Source of the DNA: Candidatus Gastranaerophilales bacterium
GTDB taxonomy: Bacteria; Cyanobacteriota; Vampirovibrionia; Gastranaerophilales; UBA9971
Assembly (NCBI GenBank): GCA_028277195.1
Contig: JANQGS010000185.1
Coordinates: forward strand, 1-8,054
Direction: 5' to 3'
Length of the DNA: 8,054 nt
Shown: piece after piece, positions 1 to 6,141 of the stretch
Position numbering within the stretch: position 1 is the first letter of the stretch
Layout of the letters: every line of letters starts with the position of its first letter
Translations under genes and position numbers: made by a program
The notes under the pieces: model-generated
Told to the model about the DNA's origin: nothing
The model's input: the letters and a program-made list of their open reading frames with translations, nothing else
Database searches by the model: none

Positions 1-3000
1 AGTCATCCCCGCCGTATTCGTATTGCCAGTAGTGGGGAGGACCGGGACCTGCCGGGACAGACCAGTTTATTACTTCATCAAATATCGTTACGCCTTCTAA
101 AGACCAGCCTGTGCCGTCGGCTATGGCTGTACCGCTCCATGACCCGCCTGTTAAGGCAATGCCGTCCCAGCCTGCTCCTGTGAGGTTAGCCGCACTCCAC
201 GCGGAATCGGGCAAGTCCTTACCGGCCCAGGCTTCCGTATTGGGCAGGTCCGTACCGCCGGTTGTCCAGCCGGTTAGCTCCTTGCCGAGCGTCGGGGGGT
301 CTGTTTCGTCTGCAATAACAAATATATCCCTGCCCGTAGGCACAGCCAGGGCTGGATTGACATCAGTATCTTCATACCCTGTGACAAAGAAATAATCACC
401 TGAAACCGAGATAGACCGGGCAAAATCGTTATTCTCGCCGCCGTAGCTTCTTTTCCAGTCAGCAATGCCGGTTTTCCTGTCTAATTTCATCACAAATACG
501 TCAGAGCCGCCCGCTGCCCCGCTGTTATATTTCCCTGTCACGTATAAATCGCCTTCCAAGGATAATGTTATGGCGTTGCCGGTCTCAGGCCCCGGCCCTC
601 CATAGCGTTTTTTCCACTTTACATCGCCGCTATTCTCATTAAGCCTCATTACAAATATATCGGACGCTCCCGAGGTTGTGCTGTATTCCTCCCCGGTGAT
701 ATAGACGTTTCCGTCCCCGGGGGCTGTAATTGCCCTGGCAAAGTCGGACTTAAGCCCCCCGTAGTGCTTTCTCCAGAGCCTGTTACCATTGCTTGCCCTT
801 AGTTTCATTACAAATATATCGTAATTACCAGCGGTTTCACTCTGCTGATACCCGGTCACATAAAGAAAACCGTTTTCTCCGCCGTCAGTCCAGGATATTG
901 CCTCGGCTTTATCATAGCCGCTGCCTCCGTAGCGTTTTTTCCACTTTACATTGCCGTTGGCTTCATTAAGCCTTATTACAAATACATCAGAATTCCCCGC
1001 GTTTTGGGTTTGCCCCGTGACGTACAGGTACCCGTCCTCAGATAGCATTATTGATGAGGCGCTGTCTTTGCCGGTTGAGCCGTAGCGTTTTGCCCAGATT
1101 AAATCACCATCATGTCCGCTTATACTGATGACAAATATGTCAGCATCACCTGATGTGGTGCTGTATTCTGCTCCCGCCAGGTAAATATCCCCGTCACCCG
1201 GGGCTGTCATTGCGTAACCGTATTCACGGCCAGCCCCGCCAAAGTGTTTTTTCCACTCAACCGTACCGTCGGCTTCTTTAACCTTCATTAAAAATATGTC
1301 ATTCAGGCCCGCGCTCTGGCTGCCCGTAGTACCTGATACATAGATATAGCCGTCTCCGGGCACTGATATTGAATGTCCGATATCAGTACCTGACCCGCCG
1401 AATTCATAATGCCATGGACCTGTCGGGGGCGGTTCACTTGTTTCCCAGGTAAGGATTTCATCATCGAGCACTATACCCTCTAAAAACCAGCCTGATTTTT
1501 TATCGTCAGTAATAGTTGTGCCCTTTGAGTAGTCGTCTGTTTTAGACAATCCCAAATTACTAATAGTCAAACCGGATATGGATTGATAATTATAAGTATA
1601 TTCCATGCCGCCGTCCCAACCGGGAGCACTTATATCTGTTCCTAACAGAGGGGATTCTTTATTATCTACTATTACAAATATATCCCCGCCTGTACTCTTA
1701 AATATTTGCTTTCCTTGATAATAGAAATGTCCATGATAATTTTTATCTGAAAGCTCACTTCCTGTTATGGCAAAATAACCGTTTACAACTGATATTGATT
1801 TCCCAACTTCATGACTTCTTCCGCCATACTCTCTTTTCCAGTCCACATCACCGTTATTTTTATTAACCCTGAGCGCAATTATATTGTCAGCGAAATCTTT
1901 ACTCCCTGTAATATAAATATAACCATCGCCGGGTACTGATATTGATTCGGGAGTGGGGATATGAACATGATTAGTACTACCGCCATAACATTTATTCCAG
2001 GTGCCGGAATATCCGGAACCTACATTACCATTTAAATCAAGCCTCATTATTAATATACCACAATCTAAGCTATATCTCCCTCCTGTTGCATATATAAAGC
2101 CGTCACCGGGAACTGATATTGCTTTACCTTCTTCGAATTCAGTACTAATATCATTAAAAGCTCTGGCCCAGCTTAATGTACCGGTGGTTTTATTAAGCTT
2201 AAAAAGGGTCATCCTTTGTTCTGTTTCATATATTCTTGGCGGAGGAAGATAGGACTGGTTATAACCTGTTAAATAAATATAGTTTCCTTCGACTGCTATT
2301 GAATTTATATGTTCATATATCTTATTGTCAGTACTACTATCTATCTTTTTTGCCCATGTACCTGCAGGGCCGAGATTTCCGTCTGAATCAAGCCTTATTA
2401 CATATGCGCTACTTTCCTGCTCCGCATATCCCTGATTGGAAAAATATGAACCGGTTAAATATATATAACCATCGCCGGGTACTGCCATTAAAGAATTGTT
2501 GTCGGGTCTGGCATGTCCTTTACGATATACCACGCCGAAATCGTATTTTTTACCCCATATTACATTACCGTTAGTTTTATCCAGTTTTCTTATAACTGTG
2601 ATAGCGTTGCTATTATGGGCAATACTTCCGGAAAAGCCGCCATGTAGATAAATATAGCCGTCTCCGGGTACTACTATTGAACCTGCACCTGTTGTTGAAC
2701 CATATGCTTTTTTCCAGTCCACCACACCGGTGGTTTCATCAATTCTCATTACATATTCATAGGATTTAATGCTATATCTATAGAGGCTATAGCCATAGCC
2801 GTCTGCCTTACCTGCCACATAAATATATCCGTCCCCGGGAGTTGCTATTGAATTACCACTATCCTTAGAATATCTTCCTGCGCTGCCATACTCATACATC
2901 CATGAGGTAGGAATATCAGAAGGAGGTATAACGGCAGGATATGTGGCCTTTATCCAGAAGTTATGGCAGGCCTGGTACTGAATGCCGAGCACATCCTCAA

Positions 3001-4969
3001 ACCTATCCCCTCTCCAGTAAATCCAGTTATAATTCCCGCCGGAGGTACATAACCAGCAGCCCCAGTGCCCGGCATCGCTATCATATACCAGCCCCGGCTT
3101 CTTAATCCCGTCAGTAAGGGGCAGCGGGTCTGCGCACACGGTTTCCACATTATCCGGCTCATTGGGTATGTCTATATAAGCGGGATAATCAGGCGTATGC
3201 CAGTACTCGGAGCACGGGTCACCGTAATTGCCGTATAGCGGGCTTATATCCTTATCAAAACCGTTAATTTTTGTAAAGTAGTTCTCTGAAGGGTTAGTGC
3301 ACAACCAGCAGTTCTTATAACCCGGGTCGGTTGTCGGCAGCGGGTCACCGCATGGCAGCGGGGCGGGCGGGTCGGCAGCGGACGCGGTATAATTGCCCTG
3401 GACCCAGAACTCATCGCACGTTTTATATTGCGCGGTATAATCAGGCGGCCCGTTGCCCAGCCAGTTAAAGCGGCCTCCCCGCCAGTATGTCCACTCATAA
3501 TTACTGGTAGGGCTATCACATGTCCAGCAACCCCACTGGTTAGTCGCGGGGTCATAAACTACTCCCGGCTCGCTCAAAGTGAGCGAGGAAAGGGGGTTAT
3601 TACACACTGTCTCCACATCATCCGGGTTGTTAGGTATATCAAGGTATGGAGGATAATCCTCGGGAGTATCTACCCAGAAAATGTCACAGGGAATACTGAA
3701 ATCAGTGTAGAGGGGATTGTCGTCACCATTAAAAGTACTTGCAAGGAAAGGTTCCATGGGGTTGGTGCATAGCCAGCAATTATTATATCCCGGGCTTGTA
3801 AGCGGGAAGTTATCGGGATTAGGCGGGGGGTTGGGGTCCCCGCAAATCAACGGTGAAACGGGAGGGCCGGGAGGACAATTATCACTTATCCAGAAATCAT
3901 TGCACTTAGTCGGGTCTGTCTCTGGAATCCAGCTTCCGCTGTTACACACCCAGCACTTTCCTGTATCAATGCCGTTAGGTCCTCTCTGGTTATACGGCGG
4001 CTCGGAAGGACAGCCGCAATACGGGAAGTCCGTGTTGTACGGGTCGGTATAACCGGCGGGACAGCTGTCTTTCAGCCACATATCCCTGCAATATTTATAT
4101 CCGTCGGGATTATTCCTAAGATCAGGGTCTGTACCCCAGTCTTTAACCCATGTATTAATCCATTTATCGCTACCGAGGCATAACCAGCAGCTTTCAGATT
4201 TTGTGATATCGTTAACCAGTGAGCCGTAAGCAGGCGGCGGGTCTGTGGTGCAGCCGCAATTCGCGTATGAAATGTCGCTGTTTCGGCAACCGCCGGGCGG
4301 TACTGTCCAGAAGTTCACACAGCCGGGGTCATACCTTTCAACCGCTTTGGATTCATCATCATATCCCCTTCTTTGCCAGAGGCCCTGGTTTGTTCCCGCG
4401 TGTGAGCATACAAAACAATAACTGCCGTCACCGTCATTGCCATAAAGAGGAAAAGGCAGTGATTCCGTGCTGCATCTTGTGTCGCATATTCCGGTCGGTA
4501 TAGGGCACCATAAATTATTGCAGGCAGCACCATCAACTTCCCAGTACCAGAAATTTCCTGTATGGTCGCAAATCCAGCAGCCTGCCGATTGAAGAGGGTC
4601 AACACCCGCAGGGCCGGGGATTACCCCGCAAACCAGTTCTTCAGCCGCTAAAAACGCGGCATCCCGACAGCAATTACCCGTACTGTCCGCACATAAATCA
4701 TTTGAACGTGCGGGAGGCGGGCCGGCAGGCGGGTCAGGATTCGCCGGGGGGGGGGCTTCCGGGCCGGGCTCTATAAAATCACGCGGGGGAGGCTCTGTAA
4801 AAGGGCTCTCTCCCTTTGGACTGGTCGGGTTTTTTCTTGCGGCATTCTCTACAAGGGCTTTGTTTGTTTCCTGGAAAACAGGCACAAACGCCACCCCGGC
4901 AACGAGTATTACAAGCGCTACCAGGAAATATTGAATTAATGCCTGCCCTTTTCTGGTTAATAAACCCAC
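1..4969 (-). CDS. Giant modular surface protein: class III pilin-like signal, eight Cys/Trp modules, tandem seven-blade propellers (C-terminus off window)
   Basis: The frame is open from a GTG at 4969-4967 to the left edge, at least 1656 codons; I translated it fully and saw no stop. An in-frame TAA lies three codons upstream of the GTG, and AAAGGG (4983-4978) sits 8 nt before it, so this start is well constrained. Order by residue: 1-8 basic leader MGLLTRKG; 9-32 hydrophobic helix beginning QALIQYFLVAL, resembling class III/Flp-type prepilin signals; about 50-95 Pro-rich; 131-672 eight CWxC...Cx2[FYLM]W modules; 690-1098 seven W...YGG...PGDGYIYVTG blades resembling SBBP beta-propeller repeats; 1099-1185 linker; 1186-1553 seven more blades; 1554-1647 second linker; 1648 onward a further blade cut by the edge. 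Inferred role: exported, pilus- or envelope-anchored adhesin or structural protein. The exact function is unknown and I recognise no named family for the whole architecture. Confidence 0.93.
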   Translation of the reverse strand, partial: MGLLTRKGQALIQYFLVALVILVAGVAFVPVFQETNKALVENAARKNPTSPKGESPFTEPPPRDFIEPGPEAPPPANPDPPAGPPPARSNDLCADSTGNCCRDAAFLAAEELVCGVIPGPAGVDPLQSAGCWICDHTGNFWYWEVDGAACNNLWCPIPTGICDTRCSTESLPFPLYGNDGDGSYCFVCSHAGTNQGLWQRRGYDDESKAVERYDPGCVNFWTVPPGGCRNSDISYANCGCTTDPPPAYGSLVNDITKSESCWLCLGSDKWINTWVKDWGTDPDLRNNPDGYKYCRDMWLKDSCPAGYTDPYNTDFPYCGCPSEPPYNQRGPNGIDTGKCWVCNSGSWIPETDPTKCNDFWISDNCPPGPPVSPLICGDPNPPPNPDNFPLTSPGYNNCWLCTNPMEPFLASTFNGDDNPLYTDFSIPCDIFWVDTPEDYPPYLDIPNNPDDVETVCNNPLSSLTLSEPGVVYDPATNQWGCWTCDSPTSNYEWTYWRGGRFNWLGNGPPDYTAQYKTCDEFWVQGNYTASAADPPAPLPCGDPLPTTDPGYKNCWLCTNPSENYFTKINGFDKDISPLYGNYGDPCSEYWHTPDYPAYIDIPNEPDNVETVCADPLPLTDGIKKPGLVYDSDAGHWGCWLCTSGGNYNWIYWRGDRFEDVLGIQYQACHNFWIKATYPAVIPPSDIPTSWMYEYGSAGRYSKDSGNSIATPGDGYIYVAGKADGYGYSLYRYSIKSYEYVMRIDETTGVVDWKKAYGSTTGAGSIVVPGDGYIYLHGGFSGSIAHNSNAITVIRKLDKTNGNVIWGKKYDFGVVYRKGHARPDNNSLMAVPGDGYIYLTGSYFSNQGYAEQESSAYVIRLDSDGNLGPAGTWAKKIDSSTDNKIYEHINSIAVEGNYIYLTGYNQSYLPPPRIYETEQRMTLFKLNKTTGTLSWARAFNDISTEFEEGKAISVPGDGFIYATGGRYSLDCGILIMRLDLNGNVGSGYSGTWNKCYGGSTNHVHIPTPESISVPGDGYIYITGSKDFADNIIALRVNKNNGDVDWKREYGGRSHEVGKSISVVNGYFAITGSELSDKNYHGHFYYQGKQIFKSTGGDIFVIVDNKESPLLGTDISAPGWDGGMEYTYNYQSISGLTISNLGLSKTDDYSKGTTITDDKKSGWFLEGIVLDDEILTWETSEPPPTGPWHYEFGGSGTDIGHSISVPGDGYIYVSGTTGSQSAGLNDIFLMKVKEADGTVEWKKHFGGAGREYGYAMTAPGDGDIYLAGAEYSTTSGDADIFVISISGHDGDLIWAKRYGSTGKDSASSIMLSEDGYLYVTGQTQNAGNSDVFVIRLNEANGNVKWKKRYGGSGYDKAEAISWTDGGENGFLYVTGYQQSETAGNYDIFVMKLRASNGNRLWRKHYGGLKSDFARAITAPGDGNVYITGEEYSTTSGASDIFVMRLNENSGDVKWKKRYGGPGPETGNAITLSLEGDLYVTGKYNSGAAGGSDVFVMKLDRKTGIADWKRSYGGENNDFARSISVSGDYFFVTGYEDTDVNPALAVPTGRDIFVIADETDPPTLGKELTGWTTGGTDLPNTEAWAGKDLPDSAWSAANLTGAGWDGIALTGGSWSGTAIADGTGWSLEGVTIFDEVINWSVPAGPGPPHYWQYEYGGDD
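29..310 (-). other. Inter-propeller linker domain 2 with pentapeptide-like W/L periodicity
   Basis: Residues 1554-1647, following the second propeller. W1581, L1586, W1591, L1596, W1601, L1606, W1611 and I1616 are exactly five residues apart and the intervening residues are small or polar (Gly, Ala, Ser, Asp, Thr), as in pentapeptide-repeat right-handed beta-helices. It ends GWSLEG...DEVINW and a Pro/Gly hinge before W1648. The distance from last blade Trp to next block Trp is 143 residues, against 142 for linker 1. The beta-helix fold is inferred. Confidence 0.65.
311..1414 (-). repeat. Second seven-blade beta-propeller block
   Basis: Coding repeats, residues 1186-1553. Blades begin at W1186, W1239, W1292, W1343, W1399, W1452 and W1505, an almost constant 51-56 residue period. 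The consensus is W-K-K-x-Y-G-G-x-G, then A-I-x-x-P-G-D-G-x-[IV]-Y-[VIL]-[TA]-G, then S-D-[IV]-F-V-M-[RK]-L-N-x-x-x-G-x-V-K. Some DNA is nearly identical between blades: 597-629 and 924-956 differ at about two positions. Seven repeats fit a closed propeller. The uniformity suggests more recent amplification than in block 1. Confidence 0.85.
1415..1675 (-). other. Inter-propeller linker domain 1
   Basis: Residues 1099-1185 interrupt the blade series after blade 7. The segment starts after FVIVD, contains a GWDGG motif and a stretch with Leu/Tyr at loosely five-residue steps, and ends GWFLEG...DEILTW before a Pro-rich hinge (SEPPPTGP) that leads into W1186. The end motif matches linker 2 (GWSLEG...DEVINW) at the same spacing, so the two linkers are homologous. 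No family is recognised. Confidence 0.7.
1676..2902 (-). repeat. First seven-blade beta-propeller block
   Basis: Coding repeats, residues 690-1098. Blades begin at W690, W752, W805, W872, W934, W991 and W1044, with 53-67 residue spacing. The pattern is W-[KAN]-x-x-Y-G, then a helix-poor stretch, S-I-x-V-P-G-D-G-[YF]-I-Y-[LIVA]-x-G, then an [IVF]-[MVI]-R-[LVI] strand, N/D-x-x-x-G-x-V and the next W. This fits SBBP-type beta-propeller repeats. Seven is the usual number for a closed ring. Blades are more divergent and more AT-rich at DNA level than those of the second block. Confidence 0.8.
2954..4579 (-). repeat. Eight Cys/Trp-rich protein modules (CWxC ... Cx2[FYLM]W)
   Basis: Coding repeats, residues 131-672. 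CWxC-type motifs start at C131, C185 (CFVC), C261, C339, C398, C481, C554 and C638. Each is followed by a second motif Cx2[FYLM]W at C150, C217, C294, C356, C428, C518, C586 and C668, and the modules before the last generally carry further cysteines before the next CWxC. Connecting segments are rich in Pro, Asp, Asn and Gly. Modules 5-6 and 7-8 form a clear two-module duplication with a 156-157 residue offset, sharing DIPNxPDxVETVC and YWRG. The regular cysteine pattern in a predicted exported protein suggests disulfide-bonded modules; metal binding is an alternative. I do not recognise a named family. Confidence 0.85.
4746..4755 (-). repeat. 10-base poly-C run inside the giant gene (possible phase-variation tract)
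   Basis: The coding strand has ten consecutive C at codons 72-75 (Ala-Pro-Pro-Pro), just after the membrane helix. Homopolymers of this length are prone to slipped-strand mispairing. The two other frames meet a stop soon after the tract, at 4700-4698 and 4650-4648, so a one-base change would leave only the membrane segment and Pro-rich part. The tract is plain in the sequence; phase variation is inference, and an assembly miscount is possible. Confidence 0.5.
4870..4969 (-). other. Class III / type IV pilin-like signal and membrane helix of the giant protein
   Basis: Residues 1-33: a short basic leader ending in K7-G8, then Q9-A-L-I-Q-Y-F and about 22 hydrophobic residues up to AFVPVF. Prepilin peptidases of the PilD/TadV/EppA type cut after such a glycine and leave the helix for assembly or anchoring. 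The Q-A-L-I-x-Y pattern matches class III and Flp-type signals rather than a Sec/SPI signal, since no AxA site follows the helix. Counting from the predicted cleavage, position +5 is Gln instead of the usual Glu, while Tyr at +6 is kept. Cleavage is inferred from the motif only. Confidence 0.75.
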
Positions 4970-5056
4970 AAAAACAACCCTTTACTCATAAGCTCAAGTA
5001 TTTAAACACCAGGTATCATTAATTTTATATTTTTTATTTCATATGTTTATTTAAAT

Positions 5057-5085
5057 ATTATATTCTATATTACATTAATATTCAA
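5057..5085 (-). promoter_or_regulatory. Sigma70-type promoter for the giant surface-protein gene
   Basis: TTGAAT (5085-5080) and a perfect TATAAT (5062-5057) are separated by exactly 17 bases. The -35 box lies inside the last codons of cobO. A start near 5050 would give a leader of about 80 bases before the GTG at 4969. The leader is very AT-rich and I see no strong hairpin in it. Confidence 0.6.
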
Positions 5086-5608
5086 TCCCCTGTCTTGCCA
5101 TGACTCCCTGTTCAAAATAGTGCTTTACAGGTTTCATTTCCGTTACAAGATGTGCCATGGCAATGATTTCCGGGTGCGCGCGCCTTCCTGTCATGACTAT
5201 TTCTATATTTTTCGGCCTGTTAATTAACATGTCCTTGACTTCTGAGACCTTTATCATTGAGAGGTCAACACAGATATTTATTTCATCGAGTATAATCATC
5301 TGGTATTTTTTGCTTTTTATTGCGTTTTTTGTAAATTCCAGGCCTTTTCTTGCTTCCTTGTAGTCACCCAGGGTCATGTTCCCGGCATAGACCACCCTGT
5401 CCAGGCCGAACTGTACGACTTCGAGGTTTGGCATTAATTTTGAGGAGGACATTATCTCGCCGTAAAAATTAGCCTGGTCACCCTTTGCAAACTGTACTAT
5501 AAGCACATTCCAGCCATGTCCTATTGCCCTGAGCGCTAAACCCAGTGAGGCTGTGGTTTTACCTTTTCCATCACCTGTGTAAATCTGGATATAACCGTTC
5601 TCAAGCAC
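5075..5608 (-). CDS. cobO: Cob(I)yrinic acid a,c-diamide adenosyltransferase (corrinoid adenosyltransferase)
   Basis: CobO/CobA/BtuR family, cytoplasmic. It transfers the 5'-deoxyadenosyl group of ATP to cob(I)alamin-type corrinoids, in adenosylcobalamin synthesis or corrinoid salvage. With the GTG start the protein is 177 residues. The P-loop GDGKGKTT is at residues 12-19, a Walker B-like ILDE near 106-109, and the C-terminal signature TGRRAHPE followed by VTEMKPVKHYFEQG and a final RQGIEY is typical of the family. An open frame extends six codons upstream to a TTG (5626), but GGAGG (5621-5617) lies inside that extension, 8 bases before the GTG at 5608, and homologues normally begin just before the GYIQIYTGDGKG strand, so GTG is preferred. 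No other cobalamin genes are in the window. It stands alone between hepT and the giant gene, with its own candidate promoter. Confidence 0.95.
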   Translation of the reverse strand: MLENGYIQIYTGDGKGKTTASLGLALRAIGHGWNVLIVQFAKGDQANFYGEIMSSSKLMPNLEVVQFGLDRVVYAGNMTLGDYKEARKGLEFTKNAIKSKKYQMIILDEINICVDLSMIKVSEVKDMLINRPKNIEIVMTGRRAHPEIIAMAHLVTEMKPVKHYFEQGVMARQGIEY

Positions 5609-5693
5609 TATAAATTCCTCCGACAATACTTCCAGCCATATATTTTCTCTCTATTACAATTTTAAGGTTTAAGACCCCCGAACTCCTCCTTTT

Positions 5694-5722
5694 ATTATAT
5701 GAATAAAATAGAGGAAATTCAG
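5694..5722 (-). promoter_or_regulatory. Candidate promoter upstream of cobO
   Basis: A perfect TATAAT (5699-5694) follows a weak -35, CTGAAT (5722-5717), with 17-base spacing. Initiation near 5687 would leave about 80 bases of leader before the GTG at 5608. A strong AGGAGGAG (5690-5683) sits at the predicted transcription start with no start codon in range, so it looks non-functional. The rest of 5627-5778 shows no gene and no cobalamin-riboswitch signature. Confidence 0.4.
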
Positions 5723-5778
5723 TTTAAGGGCAAAAATGTAAAAAGTTTTTAAGTAACAAAATGTTTACGAATTTGGCA

Positions 5779-6141
5779 TTAATAGTCCTGAGCATAGTCG
5801 TCCAGCTCATTCAGTATTTTAGACACCTGCTCTGCCAGGAAAACAGTGTCATTTTTTGCTGAAGACCATACAACTTCCTTGTCTATTCCGAAATATTCGT
5901 GAATAACAGTATTTCTAAATCCACGTATCTCATGCCATGGTATTTCAGGATATCTTTGTTTTATTTCGTCAGGCAAATTCCCTATGGCTTCGCCAATAAT
6001 TTCCAGAGCCCTTGTTGTGGCAAGAAAAATTGTCAAATTGTTTTCGAATTCCTCTATGGAAAGAGTTTTAACCAGGTCATGTGCTACTTTTGAGTATTCA
6101 AAAATGTCTTCAAGAAAATGTTTGTAAGGTCTTTTTCTCAT
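5779..6141 (-). CDS. hepT: HepT-like ribonuclease toxin (DUF86/HEPN)
   Basis: 120 residues, the usual size for HepT of the MntA/HepT toxin-antitoxin family. HepT is an all-helical HEPN ribonuclease that inhibits growth when not modified; the partner nucleotidyltransferase inactivates it by adding AMP to a tyrosine. Here the catalytic R-x4-H-x-Y motif is intact: R76-N-T-V-I-H81-E-Y83, with Y83 the expected modification site. The family pattern ALEIIGEAIGNL (residues 45-56) and the PEIPWHEIRGFRN segment are also present. Its ATG overlaps the TGA of mntA in ATGA (6141-6138), which implies translational coupling; a GAGG (about 10 bases upstream) may assist. The usual alternative is a chromosomal module with a housekeeping or phage-defence role, which cannot be settled from sequence. 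Confidence 0.93.
   Translation of the reverse strand: MRKRPYKHFLEDIFEYSKVAHDLVKTLSIEEFENNLTIFLATTRALEIIGEAIGNLPDEIKQRYPEIPWHEIRGFRNTVIHEYFGIDKEVVWSSAKNDTVFLAEQVSKILNELDDYAQDY

Noticed and set aside
311..1414. Spaced near-identical DNA repeats resembling a CRISPR array
   Set aside because: The repeats are in frame, about 155-170 bases apart, vary as codons do and encode propeller blades.
2001..2574. Open frames on the plus strand within the left 4.9 kb (for example 2001-2252, 2236-2574, 3428-4052)
   Set aside because: They lie antisense to the continuous giant frame, have no ribosome binding site or recognisable protein features, and their low-complexity composition mirrors the repeat-coding strand.
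2950..3555. Minus-strand frames 2950-3162, 3244-3555 and 4315-4605
   Set aside because: They are in a different frame from the giant gene on the same strand and only shadow its Cys/Trp modules.
4957..4989. Ten-codon frame starting ATG at 4989 (MSKGLFLWVY then TAA) overlapping the giant gene start
   Set aside because: It is in another frame, has no clear ribosome binding site of its own and is too short to support; the GTG frame carries the full pilin-like signal.
5602..5640. Short frame MAGSIVGGIYSA overlapping the cobO start, possible leader peptide
   Set aside because: No ribosome binding site precedes it and nothing suggests attenuation; overlap with the GTG is likely chance.
5627..5778. 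Cobalamin riboswitch upstream of cobO
   Set aside because: The leader after the candidate promoter is only about 80 bases and lacks the conserved GCCACTG-type core; the region is AT-rich with no stable multi-helix fold visible.
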